Positions 33,120 to 42,155 of a DNA stretch of 64,000 nucleotides are shown piece by piece. The stretch covers positions 32,309-96,308 of the forward strand of contig NZ_VMSG01000024.1 of the NCBI RefSeq assembly GCF_007713465.1. Reading direction: 5' to 3'. The notes under the pieces were generated by a model. That model did no database searches, was not told the origin of the DNA, and saw only the letters and a list, made by a program, of their open reading frames with translations. The stretch comes from Pseudomonas sp. H3(2019). GTDB taxonomy: Bacteria > Pseudomonadota > Gammaproteobacteria > Pseudomonadales > Pseudomonadaceae. A program made the position numbers and the translations under genes. Numbering within the stretch: the stretch's first letter is position 1; every line of letters begins with the position of its first letter.

Positions 33120-34337
33120 TCAGGCTTTTCGGGTCCTTGGCAAAAAGATCGCCAGCACCCCGAACAGCGGCAAAAACGAACACAGCCTGTACACGTATTC
33201 AATGCTGTGAATGTCCGCCAGATGCCCCAGCAGCGCCGCACCAATCCCGCCGAAACCGAACATCAGGCCGAAGAACACCCCGGCGATCATGCCGACATTG
33301 CCCGGCACCAGTTCCTGCGCGTAGACCACGATGGCCGAGAATGCCGAGGCCAGGATGAAGCCGATCACCACGCTCAAGATGCTGGTCCAGAACAGATCAA
33401 CGTGAGGCAGGAGCAAGGTGAACGGCGCAACGCCGAGGATCGAGAACCAGATCACTGCCTTACGGCCGATCTTGTCGCCAATCGGCCCGCCAAAGAAGGT
33501 CCCCGCCGCGACGGCCCCAAGAAACAGGAACAGGTGCAGCTGCGAACTGGCCACCGACAGGTCGAACTTCTCGATAAGGTAGAAGGTGAAATAACTGGTG
33601 AAGCTGGCCATGTAGAAATACTTGGAAAACACCAACAGCCCCAACACCACCAACGCGCTCACCACCCTGCCCTTCGACAGCCCATGAGTCGCCGCCTGGC
33701 CTTGCTTGAGCTTGAACAGGCTCAAGTGATTGGCGTACCAGCGGCTGATGCCATAGAGCACTACCAACGCAAACACGGCGAACAATCCGAACCAGGCGAC
33801 ATTGCCCTGACCGAACGGAATGATGATCGCCGCCGCCAGCAACGGCCCCAATGCGGAGCCGGCGTTGCCACCGACCTGGAAGGTCGATTGCGCCAACCCG
33901 AAACGCCCACCCGAGGCCAACCGTGCCACGCGAGAAGCTTCCGGGTGAAAGGTCGAGGAGCCGACTCCGATCAATCCTGCGGCCAATAGAATCAACGGAA
34001 AACTGCCGACCTGGGACATCATCAAAATGCCGACCAGGGTGCAGATCGCTCCTGCCGGCAGCAGATACGGCTTGGGATGGCGATCGGTGTAGTAACCGAC
34101 CCATGGCTGCAACAGCGACGCCGTGAGCTGAAAGGTCAGGGTAATCAGGCCAACCTGGGTGAAGGTCAGCCCGTAATTGGCCTTGAGCATCGGGTAGATC
34201 GACGGCAGCACCGACTGAATCAGGTCGTTGATCAAATGCGCCAGCGCCACCGCGCCGATGATTCGCATGACCAACGGGCTGCTTTGCGAAGTCGCGAGTG
34301 CCGGCGATGCGGCCGTTTGAGCGTTACGGGTAGCCAT
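33120..34337 (-). CDS. fsr: Fosmidomycin-resistance-type MFS exporter
   Basis: A 12-helix major-facilitator transporter of about 405 residues. The N-terminal part (ALAHLINDLIQSVLPSIYPMLKANYGLTFTQVGLI) and the signature GSSTFHPEASRVARLASGGR are typical of the Fsr family, which exports fosmidomycin and related compounds in E. coli. I start at ATG 34337 (MATRNAQTAAS), with a weak GGAA before it; ATG 34349 and 34391 are also in frame. It is divergent from the chemoreceptor gene. The natural substrate is unknown. Confidence 0.85.
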   Translation of the reverse strand: MATRNAQTAASPALATSQSSPLVMRIIGAVALAHLINDLIQSVLPSIYPMLKANYGLTFTQVGLITLTFQLTASLLQPWVGYYTDRHPKPYLLPAGAICTLVGILMMSQVGSFPLILLAAGLIGVGSSTFHPEASRVARLASGGRFGLAQSTFQVGGNAGSALGPLLAAAIIIPFGQGNVAWFGLFAVFALVVLYGISRWYANHLSLFKLKQGQAATHGLSKGRVVSALVVLGLLVFSKYFYMASFTSYFTFYLIEKFDLSVASSQLHLFLFLGAVAAGTFFGGPIGDKIGRKAVIWFSILGVAPFTLLLPHVDLFWTSILSVVIGFILASAFSAIVVYAQELVPGNVGMIAGVFFGLMFGFGGIGAALLGHLADIHSIEYVYRLCSFLPLFGVLAIFLPRTRKA

Positions 34338-34669
34338 GAGCGTTTCCATACAGCGGATGGGGGCGTACTTGCGGGTGCGCCAATGTGCCATTTTTCAGTG
34401 CAGCAATGCCATCCCCTTAGCCTGCTAACGACCTCCGGATTGTCGATCGCCACGTAATAGCGCCGTGCCATGGTCTGAATCTTGCCTTGTTTATCCGCTT
34501 CAACGCGGCCCCTTACAAAGGGGATCGAAAATGGGAAGTTTCACCACAGTGCCGGTCCCACATGACCCGCAGGAGTGAACTTTCGAGGCCTTTTATGAGG
34601 GCACAGGCTGCGGCCACAATGCCGCGACCGCACGCCATTGGTGCGTGGTGCCCAGAGGAGTAGTCGGGC
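34338..34669. other. 332-bp divergent spacer (exporter and chemoreceptor promoters)
   Basis: It carries the upstream regions of both genes. A palindrome CGCAC-N7-GTGCG (34629-34645) lies just before the chemoreceptor's GAGGAG ribosome site. No coding frame is supportable. Confidence 0.45.
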
Positions 34670-36733
34670 ATGCAGGCTTTTCTGGCACCGGGGATTGGAC
34701 TGCTTGGGCGTTTCGGTTTCGCCCGCAAGTTTCAGTTGTTGTTTCTGCTGTTTATCCTGCCGCTGGCGGGCAGCCTGTGGGTGATTGGCCAGGATTACCG
34801 CGACAAGCTCAGCCTGATCGCCGGCGAGCGTGCCGGCGTGCGTCAGTTGATAGCCCTCGATGCGCTGGACAATCTCCTCGCCGCTCAACGTGACCGCGCC
34901 GCCCGCTGGCGCGCCACCGAAACCAATCGCCAGCCCACACCGGCCACCGTCGCCGCGATGGCCGCGTTCGATGCGGTGCAGCCTGCACTGAATCAAGCCG
35001 TCAACGATCTGGGTCATGCACTGACAACCGAAGGCGCCGAAGCCGACACCCTCAGTCGCTATCAAACCCTGCAAACAGCGCTCAAGGGCCTGGACTCGAA
35101 AAGCCTGAGCAGCGTCGGGTGGTGGCCGGACGGCTACGAACGCTTCACTGCGGCCCTCAGTGCACTGCAAGCACTGCGCGAACAGATCGCCATGGACAAC
35201 CGCCTGACCCTGGCACCGTGGCTGGAAACCTACCTGCTGACGCAGATATCGACCCAGCACGCCCCCGACCTGATCGAGCGGGTCGGACGCCTCGCCAGCA
35301 TCGGTCAGGCGTCGGTGGTGTCCGGACAGTTCTCACTGCAAAGCCGCCTGCAACTGCGCGACCTGCGCGGCCGCATTGGCGACGCTCGTGAGCAATTGAT
35401 CAAGACTGGCAGCCTGCTCGAAGCACGACTGCCGAGTGCGTTGCAGGCCTGGGCCGGGCAGTACCACGACAGCCTCAAGCATCTGGACGCCGGTTTGAAA
35501 GGGCTGGATGACGGCATGTTCGGCGCCAGCATCACGCTCAAACCGGAAGACTTCGAACGCAACCTCGACGCCCTCCTCTCTGACCTCGCCTCATTGCGCC
35601 AGCAATCGCTGGTGTCACTGGATCAGCGTCTGGATTACTACCACGGCTCGGCCATTCGCCAGTTCATTCTGGTGGCGAGCGTCCTCGGTTGCCTGCTGCT
35701 GGCCGCGCTGTATTTGTTCATCTGCCTGCAAGCCTCAATCCGCCGCAGCGCCAGCGGCATCACATTGCTCGCCGAAGCCCTGCGCGATGGCAACCTGAGC
35801 CTGCAAGTGCCGGTGCACGGTCGCGATGAGCTGGCAGCGATCAGCACCGCACTCAACGTTGCGGTGGTGCAACTGCGCACCAGCCTGCTGGGGGTCGATC
35901 ACGAAACCCTGCAACTGGGCAACGCGGTGCGAGCCCTCAATACTCACGCCAGTAGCGCCCTCGGTGAAGTCGAAGCCCAGCAGTTGCAAATCAGCCAGAT
36001 CGCCACTGCGGCCACGCAACTGGCCGCAACCTCGCAAGGGGTTGCCCAGAGTTGCGAACACGCCTCAGGCAGCGCTCAGCAGACCCAGCGCATTGCCGCC
36101 GAGAGCAGCCGTGACAGCCAGCGCACCACCGCGAGCATTCAGCAGCTCAATCAGCGCCTGAACGACACTGCCGCCGCCCTTGGCCGGGTCAGCGAACAAG
36201 GGCAGCAGATTCAACTGGTGGTGGACACTATTCGCGGCGTGGCCGAGCAGACCAACCTGCTGGCACTCAATGCCGCCATTGAAGCCGCCCGCGCCGGCGA
36301 ACAAGGCCGGGGCTTTGCGGTAGTCGCCGATGAAGTGCGCAGCCTGTCGCAGCGCACCCAATCCTCCACCGCGCAGATCGCCGGCACCGTCGACAGCCTG
36401 CGCAGCACCGTCAACGAAGCCGTGAGCCTGATGGAAGCCGCCTGCGGCCAGGCCCAAACCGACGCACAAGCGGTTACCGGTCTTGGCGAACGGCTGGGGG
36501 AAATCGCCAGCGCGGTGCAAAGCGTCACCGATACCCTGGCGCAGATCGCGACGGCGGTGGAAGAGCAAGCCAGCACCGCCGATGAGGTCAGCGGCAACAT
36601 CCAGCAAGTCGATCAGGCCGCCGTGCGCCTGCTTGAAGGCGCACGGGCGGTGAACCTCGCAGCGGACACCTTGAGTTCGGGCAGCAAGGCTTTGAGCGAG
36701 AATACCGGGCGGTTTCAGCTGGGTTTAAGCTGA
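34670..36733 (+). CDS. Methyl-accepting chemotaxis protein
   Basis: Transmembrane chemoreceptor of 687 residues. There is a first membrane helix at about 20-40 (FQLLFLLFILPLAGSLWVIG), a large helical periplasmic sensor to about residue 325, a second membrane helix (FILVASVLGCLLLAALYLFICL), a HAMP segment and the cytoplasmic signalling domain with the conserved hairpin (VAEQTNLLALNAAIEAARAGEQGRG, FAVVADEVRSLSQRT). The sensor is all-helical, around 290 residues, unlike a dCache or 4HB unit, so its ligand cannot be guessed. GAGGAG precedes ATG 34670. Confidence 0.93.
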   Translation: MQAFLAPGIGLLGRFGFARKFQLLFLLFILPLAGSLWVIGQDYRDKLSLIAGERAGVRQLIALDALDNLLAAQRDRAARWRATETNRQPTPATVAAMAAFDAVQPALNQAVNDLGHALTTEGAEADTLSRYQTLQTALKGLDSKSLSSVGWWPDGYERFTAALSALQALREQIAMDNRLTLAPWLETYLLTQISTQHAPDLIERVGRLASIGQASVVSGQFSLQSRLQLRDLRGRIGDAREQLIKTGSLLEARLPSALQAWAGQYHDSLKHLDAGLKGLDDGMFGASITLKPEDFERNLDALLSDLASLRQQSLVSLDQRLDYYHGSAIRQFILVASVLGCLLLAALYLFICLQASIRRSASGITLLAEALRDGNLSLQVPVHGRDELAAISTALNVAVVQLRTSLLGVDHETLQLGNAVRALNTHASSALGEVEAQQLQISQIATAATQLAATSQGVAQSCEHASGSAQQTQRIAAESSRDSQRTTASIQQLNQRLNDTAAALGRVSEQGQQIQLVVDTIRGVAEQTNLLALNAAIEAARAGEQGRGFAVVADEVRSLSQRTQSSTAQIAGTVDSLRSTVNEAVSLMEAACGQAQTDAQAVTGLGERLGEIASAVQSVTDTLAQIATAVEEQASTADEVSGNIQQVDQAAVRLLEGARAVNLAADTLSSGSKALSENTGRFQLGLS

Positions 36734-36803
36734 AAACCCGTCCGTTTTTATGGGGCGGGTCGATAAGCGGTTGAAAGCGTAGAGAAATATTTTAGATTTA
36801 CGC

Positions 36804-36832
36804 TTGACACTTCATCGTTACGAGCCAATAAT
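36804..36832 (+). promoter_or_regulatory. tRNA-Met promoter with GC-rich discriminator
   Basis: TTGACA (36804-36809), 17 bp, AATAAT (36827-36832), then GCGCGCC. The predicted transcription start is within a few bases of the tRNA 5' end at 36844, so almost no leader would be made. The layout is the same as the promoter before tRNA-Gln, with a stringent-type discriminator. Confidence 0.8.
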
Positions 36833-36843
36833 GCGCGCCACTT

Positions 36844-36920
36844 GGCTACATAGCTCAGTTGGTTAGAGCATAGCATTCATAATGCTGGGGTCCGGGGTTC
36901 AAGTCCCTGTGTAGCCACCA
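36844..36920 (+). tRNA. tRNA-Met, elongator type (anticodon CAT)
   Basis: A 77-nt cloverleaf: acceptor GGCTACA pairs with TGTAGCC, and CCA is encoded at the 3' end (36918-36920). The anticodon loop is TTCATAA (36876-36882) with CAT at 36878-36880; the T-arm has GGTTCAAGTCC. The acceptor and D-arm agree with elongator Met rather than initiator or the CAT-anticodon Ile tRNA. Confidence 0.92.
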
Positions 36921-36929
36921 AGTACTAAA

Positions 36930-36960
36930 AACGGCTTACCGAAAGGTAAGCCGTTTTTTT
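36930..36960 (+). terminator. Terminator of tRNA-Met
   Basis: AACGGCTTACC (36930-36940), GAAA tetraloop, GGTAAGCCGTT (36945-36955) and a T-run. It lies 9 nt after the tRNA, making this a monocistronic tRNA unit. Confidence 0.95.
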
Positions 36961-36990
36961 ATGCCTGAAGAAAAGTACCCGGCCCACCGA

Positions 36991-37014
36991 CGGCTCACCT
37001 CGCACTGTGAGCCG
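36991..37014. terminator. Hairpin downstream of the DUF2817 gene
   Basis: CGGCTCAC (36991-36998), an 8-nt loop and GTGAGCCG (37007-37014) form a perfect 8-bp stem, 29 nt beyond the reverse-strand stop at 37044. There is no T-run, so termination here is uncertain. Confidence 0.4.
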
Positions 37015-37043
37015 CAGCGTTCATCAAGCGCCGAGGCGTTCGA

Positions 37044-38147
37044 CTATAGCGTGGGCAACGCCGACAACGCCTTTTCCCATATCTGCCGGGTGCGAACCCA
37101 GACCATTTCCTGCCAGTCACTGTCGGCGGGATAGAACTGCTCAACAAGCTTCAGTTTGATCGCCCGCCCCACTGCATCGCCCGGATTGCCGTGCAGGTGC
37201 AGCCAGTGATCGTCACGCAGATGAGCATGCACCGCCTCTCCCGGGTAGGTGCCGCACTCGATGACAAACGGCATCAGGCGCACTTGCGGCAACGCATCGA
37301 GCAGTGCCTGCGAGGTGTAGCCAGTGGCCGATGCGGCAATCCCGGTTTCGCTGTGGGTCTGCGCACCGGTTTGAATGGTGTAGAGCCACGGACCGTAAAT
37401 GGCCTGCGCCTGTTCCAGTGCCGGGTAAGCCGCTTGTGTAACGGTCAGCAGCATCGGATGGCCGTACTCTCCCGCACCGGAGTGCAGGTCGAAACACATG
37501 GCCACTTCGGCCTGGGAGAGATGCGCCGCAATAATCTGATGCAAGGTCCGGCTCGACCAGCTCGGCGCCAGCCCACCGTAAAACAGACCGTCGGGATGAC
37601 TGTGCTGGCCGCCCTCGACAATCGACATCACTGCCGGCCAGCCATGCTCGCTTAACTGCGCGGCGAGCAAGGCATCGGCGCGTTCACGCTCCGGGCCGTG
37701 TAACTGGTTGAAGGCATAAATCGGGTGAAGCGCTGCATAGGCCTGATTGTCGGGCAATGGCCGATCAAAGTTCAGGTGATTGCGGTTCAGGTCGATGTTG
37801 TCTTCGTTGACGCGACGCAGCCACGCCGTGCCCCAGGGATTGATCAAGTGGATCATCACCACCGCGACGTCATCGGGCAGTGGGCGCTTGCCGAACTCGT
37901 TCAGCCAGTTGATCTGGCACTCCGAACCGTAGAAGCCCTCAACCCCGTGGGTGCCGCTCAGCATCACCAGCAGACGCTTTGCACCGGGGGCGCCGAGCAC
38001 CGCCACGTCCGTGCTCAAGGACTCGCCAAACGGCCCTTTGAGTGGATGTGGGTATTCGGTCAACGTCGCGCCGGCTGCGGTCGCTGCCGCCAGGAATTGT
38101 TCGCGCTGCGAACGGTAACTTGGCTGCGTTGGGAACTCGGTCTGCAT
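37044..38147 (-). CDS. M14-like DUF2817 metallopeptidase
   Basis: A 367-residue protein of the DUF2817 group within the M14 carboxypeptidase clan. The zinc site is suggested by SGTHGVEGF (His and Glu), and the segments DNIDLNRNHLNFDRP, CFDLHSGAGEYG and FVIECGTYPGE match the conserved Asn-Arg, His and Glu of the fold. No signal peptide, so probably cytosolic. Peptide or amide substrates are likely but unproven. The gene stands alone between tRNA-Met and gamma-glutamyltransferase. Confidence 0.85.
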   Translation of the reverse strand: MQTEFPTQPSYRSQREQFLAAATAAGATLTEYPHPLKGPFGESLSTDVAVLGAPGAKRLLVMLSGTHGVEGFYGSECQINWLNEFGKRPLPDDVAVVMIHLINPWGTAWLRRVNEDNIDLNRNHLNFDRPLPDNQAYAALHPIYAFNQLHGPERERADALLAAQLSEHGWPAVMSIVEGGQHSHPDGLFYGGLAPSWSSRTLHQIIAAHLSQAEVAMCFDLHSGAGEYGHPMLLTVTQAAYPALEQAQAIYGPWLYTIQTGAQTHSETGIAASATGYTSQALLDALPQVRLMPFVIECGTYPGEAVHAHLRDDHWLHLHGNPGDAVGRAIKLKLVEQFYPADSDWQEMVWVRTRQIWEKALSALPTL

Positions 38148-38337
38148 GTCGGCCTCTTGTTGTTATTGATGTGTTTTTAGCGAAGATCTAGCGCCTCCGA
38201 CCCTACAGAAAAACCCAGCGTCGAAGAAGAGAAAAGGTGCCCATCCGTCGACCAATACGCACAAGACCAGCGTTGCAGCTGGCTCAAGGCGCAGATACAG
38301 TCCGTTGATCCTTTATCCCACGGACGGAGTGCCCCAC

Positions 38338-40182
38338 GTGTTCCCAATCTTCCATTTGAGTCGCTACCGCCTGACTGTTCTGTCGCTGCTAGTCACCGCG
38401 CTGACCCTTGCTGCCTGCAACGCCCCGCCCGCTTCGCCGTCCGTCAGCGCCTTGCCGGTGGCCCCGGAAATCGCCTCGGGGTATCGCACCGACCTGCACA
38501 CCCAATACGCTGCCAGACACATGGCGGCAGCGGCCAACCCACTGGCAGCCGCAGCAGGACGGGAGATGCTGCGTCAGGGCGGTTCGGCAATCGACGCCGC
38601 CATCGCCATGCAAGCGGTGCTGACACTGGTTGAACCGCAATCCTCGGGGATCGGTGGCGGCGCGTTGATCGTGCTCTGGGACGGCAAGGCCGTGCGCACC
38701 TACGACGGCCGTGAAACCGCCCCCGCTGGCGCGACTGAAAAACTCTTCCTGCAAGCCGACGGTAAACCCATGCCCTTCCCCGAGGCGCAGATTGGTGGTC
38801 GTTCGGTCGCCACGCCGGGGGTGCTGCGTGCATTGGAGCTGGCCCATAAGAAGCACGGTCGCTTGCCATGGGCGAAGCTGTTCGAGCCGGCCATTGCCCT
38901 GGCGGAAAAGGGCTTTGCGATCTCGCCGCGCCTGCACACGATGATCGCCTCCGATCCGTTCCTGCCGCGCTCCCCCGACATGGCTGCGTACTTCCTGAAT
39001 GCCGATGGCAGCCCGAAAGCCGTTGGCACGCTGCTGAAAAACCCGGCACTGGCCAAGGTCCTCAAACGCGTTGCGGCAGAAGGTCCGAATGCGCTGTATC
39101 AAGGTCCGATTGCTCAGGAGATCGTCGCCAAGGTTCAAGGCAATGCCAACCCCGGCAGCCTGTCGTTGAACGACCTCAACGGCTACAGCGCCAAAGAGCG
39201 TGCCCCGCTGTGCACCGACTACAAGCGCTGGCAAGTGTGCGGCATGCCGCCGCCATCGTCGGGCGGGATCGCCGTGGCGCAGATCCTCGGCACCTTGCAG
39301 GTACTCGAAAGCTACGACAGTCGCTTCACTCTGGCGCGACTGAAACCACTCAAGAGCAACAAACCGGCGGGTCTCGAACCCGCGCCTGAAGCCGTGCACC
39401 TGATCGCCGAAGCCGAGCGCCTGGCGTACGCCGACCGCGCGCAGTATGTCGCCGACTCGGACTTCGTGCCGGTCCCGGTCGCAGGTCTGGTCTCCCCCGC
39501 CTACCTGGCCAGCCGCGCAATGTTGATCAGCGATCGCAGCATGGGCAGCGCCAAACCCGGCACGCCACCGGGCATTCAGGTGGCCTATGCCCCTGACCGC
39601 TCCCCCCTGCGAATCTCCACCTCGCAAGTGGTGGCCGTCGACGATCAGGGCGGCGCCGTGTCGATGACCACCACCGTTGAAGCCGCCTTCGGCTCGCACC
39701 TGATGGTACAGGGGTTCATGCTCAACAATCAGATGACCGACTTCTCGTTCATCCCCGAAGAAAACGGTCAACCCGTGGCCAACCGTGTCGAGCCCGGCAA
39801 GCGCCCGCGCTCATCCATGGCACCGACGCTGATCTTTGATCGTCAGAGCGGTGAACTGGTCGCGACGGTCGGCTCGCCCGGCGGCTCGCAAATCATCGAG
39901 TACGTCGCCAAGTCGGTAGTCGGAATGCTCGACTGGAACCTCGACCCGCAAGCCGCCATCAGCCTGCCCAACTTCGGCAGCCGCAACGGCCCGACCGAAC
40001 TGGAACAAGGCCAGTTCAGCCCTGCGCTGATTCAGGCCCTCAAGGACAAAGGGCATACGGTCAATCAAATCGACATGACCAGCGGCACCCAGGCCATCGT
40101 TCGCGTACGCGACGCGCAGGGCAAAGCATCCTGGGCCGGTGGCGCCGATCCACGGCGTGAAGGTGAAGCGCTGGGGGATTGA
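38338..40182 (+). CDS. ggt: Gamma-glutamyltransferase
   Basis: Periplasmic or envelope enzyme that splits or transfers the gamma-glutamyl group of glutathione. The 614-residue precursor has a lipoprotein-like leader (VTALTLAAC) and matures by self-cleavage before a Thr in VSMTTTVEAAFGS, which becomes the catalytic nucleophile of the small subunit. AANPLAAAAGREMLRQGGSA and SSGIGGGALIV are conserved in the large subunit. I prefer GTG 38338, with GGAG eight bases before, over the TTG at 38305. A lipoprotein form is less common for this family. Confidence 0.92.
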   Translation: MFPIFHLSRYRLTVLSLLVTALTLAACNAPPASPSVSALPVAPEIASGYRTDLHTQYAARHMAAAANPLAAAAGREMLRQGGSAIDAAIAMQAVLTLVEPQSSGIGGGALIVLWDGKAVRTYDGRETAPAGATEKLFLQADGKPMPFPEAQIGGRSVATPGVLRALELAHKKHGRLPWAKLFEPAIALAEKGFAISPRLHTMIASDPFLPRSPDMAAYFLNADGSPKAVGTLLKNPALAKVLKRVAAEGPNALYQGPIAQEIVAKVQGNANPGSLSLNDLNGYSAKERAPLCTDYKRWQVCGMPPPSSGGIAVAQILGTLQVLESYDSRFTLARLKPLKSNKPAGLEPAPEAVHLIAEAERLAYADRAQYVADSDFVPVPVAGLVSPAYLASRAMLISDRSMGSAKPGTPPGIQVAYAPDRSPLRISTSQVVAVDDQGGAVSMTTTVEAAFGSHLMVQGFMLNNQMTDFSFIPEENGQPVANRVEPGKRPRSSMAPTLIFDRQSGELVATVGSPGGSQIIEYVAKSVVGMLDWNLDPQAAISLPNFGSRNGPTELEQGQFSPALIQALKDKGHTVNQIDMTSGTQAIVRVRDAQGKASWAGGADPRREGEALGD

Positions 40183-40202
40183 TCGACTCTGGAAATGACC
40201 AA

Positions 40203-40230
40203 GGGCTTACCGCGCGGCAAGTCCTTTTTT
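40203..40230. terminator. Terminator between ggt and the lipoprotein hydrolase
   Basis: GGGCTTACC (40203-40211), loop GCGC, GGCAAGTCC (40216-40224; one mismatch and one G-T) followed by TTTTTT. It closes ggt and lies at the 3' end of the convergent gene. Confidence 0.8.
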
Positions 40231-40231
40231 A

Positions 40232-41062
40232 TTATCTGGCGCCAGCACACTGGATCGGTCGATCCCGCCAATCGCCCCATACCTTGTCCAGCCCCTCGGC
40301 ATGGGACACACCTGGCAAGACCACCACTTCCAGGCAATCAGCCTGCCCTAGCGCCCGACGATAACTGTCGACCAGGGCCGGCGGCACGATGGAATCATCA
40401 GCCCCGACCAGATGCCGTTGCCGAACATGAGCCAGGCGCGCTCGGTTATCCAAGGGTTCCAGCGAGCCGGTGAGCGGACTGAGGCTCAATCGCTCGGCCC
40501 ACAACCTGGGGCTGAGATTACCGGCCAGGGTTTGCACCTGAGCAATATCGTCGCGGCGAGCCGCCAACAGCAAGGCCAACGCAGCACCGCCGGAATAACC
40601 GATCAGCTCAAAGTCCTGGTTGCCGTAGCGGCTTTTGATCTGGTTCAACGCCTGATCGAGACTGTCCAGCACTTCGGGAGAAAAACGCCGCGCGGTCCAC
40701 AGTGCCGGCACGCACCCTGGCGCACTGACGAACTGACAAGGACGCGCGAGGTAAAGACTCGGTGTCGGATCACTGAACGCCATCCCGGCGATCAGCAACT
40801 GCCGCGGGCTGGGGTCGAGGCTCGGCTGGGAAGCCGTCGCCCAGGCGTGGCCGTCACCTTCCAGGTAAAGACGAATCCGGCGGGTATCGGGACGCTTCAA
40901 CGGAGTACTCAGCATCAGCGGAAAAGCTTGAGTAACGATTATTTCCACATGCTGACCATGCTCTGAGGCCAGCGCTTCCAGAGACTGCCTGGGCGACTGG
41001 CAACCACTCAGCAAGGCGCCGAGCAACAACGCAATCGTCAAGACACCTGGTTTGCGCTTCAT
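40232..41062 (-). CDS. Alpha/beta-hydrolase lipoprotein
   Basis: A 276-residue envelope protein. The leader MKRKPGVLTIALLLGALLSGC ends in a lipobox (LSGC). The nucleophile elbow is GYSGG (ELIGYSGGAALALLLAARR), with a later ADDSIVPP acidic segment and VSHAEG supplying the His, so a Ser-Asp-His triad is present. ATG 41062 has GGGAGCAG directly before it. The substrate is not predictable; esterase or thioesterase activity at the inner face of the envelope is the family expectation. Convergent with ggt. Confidence 0.82.
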   Translation of the reverse strand: MKRKPGVLTIALLLGALLSGCQSPRQSLEALASEHGQHVEIIVTQAFPLMLSTPLKRPDTRRIRLYLEGDGHAWATASQPSLDPSPRQLLIAGMAFSDPTPSLYLARPCQFVSAPGCVPALWTARRFSPEVLDSLDQALNQIKSRYGNQDFELIGYSGGAALALLLAARRDDIAQVQTLAGNLSPRLWAERLSLSPLTGSLEPLDNRARLAHVRQRHLVGADDSIVPPALVDSYRRALGQADCLEVVVLPGVSHAEGLDKVWGDWRDRPIQCAGAR

Positions 41063-41332
41063 CTGCTCCCTCCGACACGTTCGGCCAGGACAGACACCCA
41101 CGCCTGCTGCCACCAAGTGCGCGATTGTAGTCGTAAATGACGGTCAATTCGTGCCGTTACCCGATAGCGAAGTGCAGGTATGTGAACGGCCACATCCAGC
41201 AATGATATTTGCGCCTGATCTATCCAAGGGTTCGAACAGCGGTCGCTACGCTTGAGTACCGGGGCATTGAGTGACATGGACAGCAAACTCGATCCGCCCG
41301 TACATCGCTATTCATCTACAGCAACTTGCAGC

Positions 41333-41349
41333 AGTCCCAGCACGGGACT
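41333..41349 (+). promoter_or_regulatory. Inverted repeat before higB (candidate HigA operator)
   Basis: AGTCCC (41333-41338), 5 bp, GGGACT (41344-41349) lies 11 nt before the toxin start. HigA antitoxins bind such palindromes to repress their own operon; the assignment comes from position and symmetry only. Confidence 0.55.
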
Positions 41350-41360
41350 AGGATCGTGCC

Positions 41361-41663
41361 ATGAGAATTATCGCTATCAGTCACATGAAAGGATTCTGGC
41401 AGAAACACCCTGACTCAGAGCAGTCATTCCTGGCCTGGATTGACGAAACAAAGGACGCTAACTGGGCAAGCCCTGCGGATATCAAGGCCAATTTTGGCAG
41501 CGCCAGTATCCTCAAGAGCCGTAGGGTGGTGTTTAACATCAAGGGTAACGCCTATCGGCTTGTCGTCGCCGTGGCCTATCGCTTCGGGGCCGTATACATA
41601 AAGTTTGTCGGCACTCACCAGCAATACGACGCTATCGATGCCGATACCGTTGAAATGGAGTAA
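41361..41663 (+). CDS. higB: HigB-type mRNA interferase toxin
   Basis: A 100-residue toxin of the RelE superfamily HigB branch: HMKGFWQKHPDSE, WASPADIKANFGSASIL, RVVFNIKGNAYRLVVAVAYRF and IKFVGTHQQYDAI are all typical, with His at the C-terminal GTHxxYD and basic residues for RNA cutting. HigB cleaves mRNA on the ribosome. The antitoxin gene follows 3 nt later, and toxin-before-antitoxin order is usual for higBA. AGGA lies 7 nt before the ATG. Confidence 0.93.
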   Translation: MRIIAISHMKGFWQKHPDSEQSFLAWIDETKDANWASPADIKANFGSASILKSRRVVFNIKGNAYRLVVAVAYRFGAVYIKFVGTHQQYDAIDADTVEME

Positions 41664-41666
41664 CCC

Positions 41667-42038
41667 ATGAATATTCGTCCGATTCATACCGAACAGGACT
41701 ACCGTGCAGCCCTCAAGGAAGTATCTGCACTATTCGATAACGAACCAGAACCGGGCACGTCTGAAGGTGACTACTTCGACATCATGATTACCCTCATTCA
41801 GGCCTACGAAGCGAAGCAGTTCCCGGTTGACCTTCCCAACCCGATAGATGCGATCAAGTTTCGCATGGAACAATCGGGCTTATCTGCTGCTGACCTGGCA
41901 CCAGCCATTGGCCGGACAAACAGAGTGTATGAAGTACTCAACGGCAAACGGGCGTTGACACTACCCATGATCTGGAAACTCCATGAGCTGTTCGGGATTC
42001 CGGCAGAGAGCCTGATCAAACCGGTCAGAAGCATTTGA
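41667..42038 (+). CDS. higA: HigA-type antitoxin
   Basis: A 123-residue antitoxin. The C-terminal half is an XRE helix-turn-helix (AIKFRMEQSGLSAADLAPAIGRTNRVYEVLNGKRALTLPMIWKLHELFG), and the N-terminal half (IHTEQDYRAALKEVSALF) is the part expected to bind and neutralise HigB. It should also repress the operon through the palindrome before higB. It closes the two-gene unit. Confidence 0.93.
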   Translation: MNIRPIHTEQDYRAALKEVSALFDNEPEPGTSEGDYFDIMITLIQAYEAKQFPVDLPNPIDAIKFRMEQSGLSAADLAPAIGRTNRVYEVLNGKRALTLPMIWKLHELFGIPAESLIKPVRSI

Positions 42039-42155
42039 ACCGCGAATGGCTGTCGAACACCGGACGAAGGGGCGGAGACGAGCCTGCCCCGCCTCTGCGT
42101 TACCACTGTCGTGGCAATACAACGGAAGATTGAAGCAACGCCCACTCTTGCCAAC

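Noticed and set aside
34629..34645. CGCAC-N7-GTGCG as an NtrC-like site before the chemoreceptor gene
   Set aside because: It departs from the NtrC consensus and lies next to the ribosome site; no sigma54 promoter is visible.
38389..39771. 460-codon open frame antisense to ggt
   Set aside because: Gly/Arg/His-rich noise; ggt has the signal sequence and catalytic Thr.
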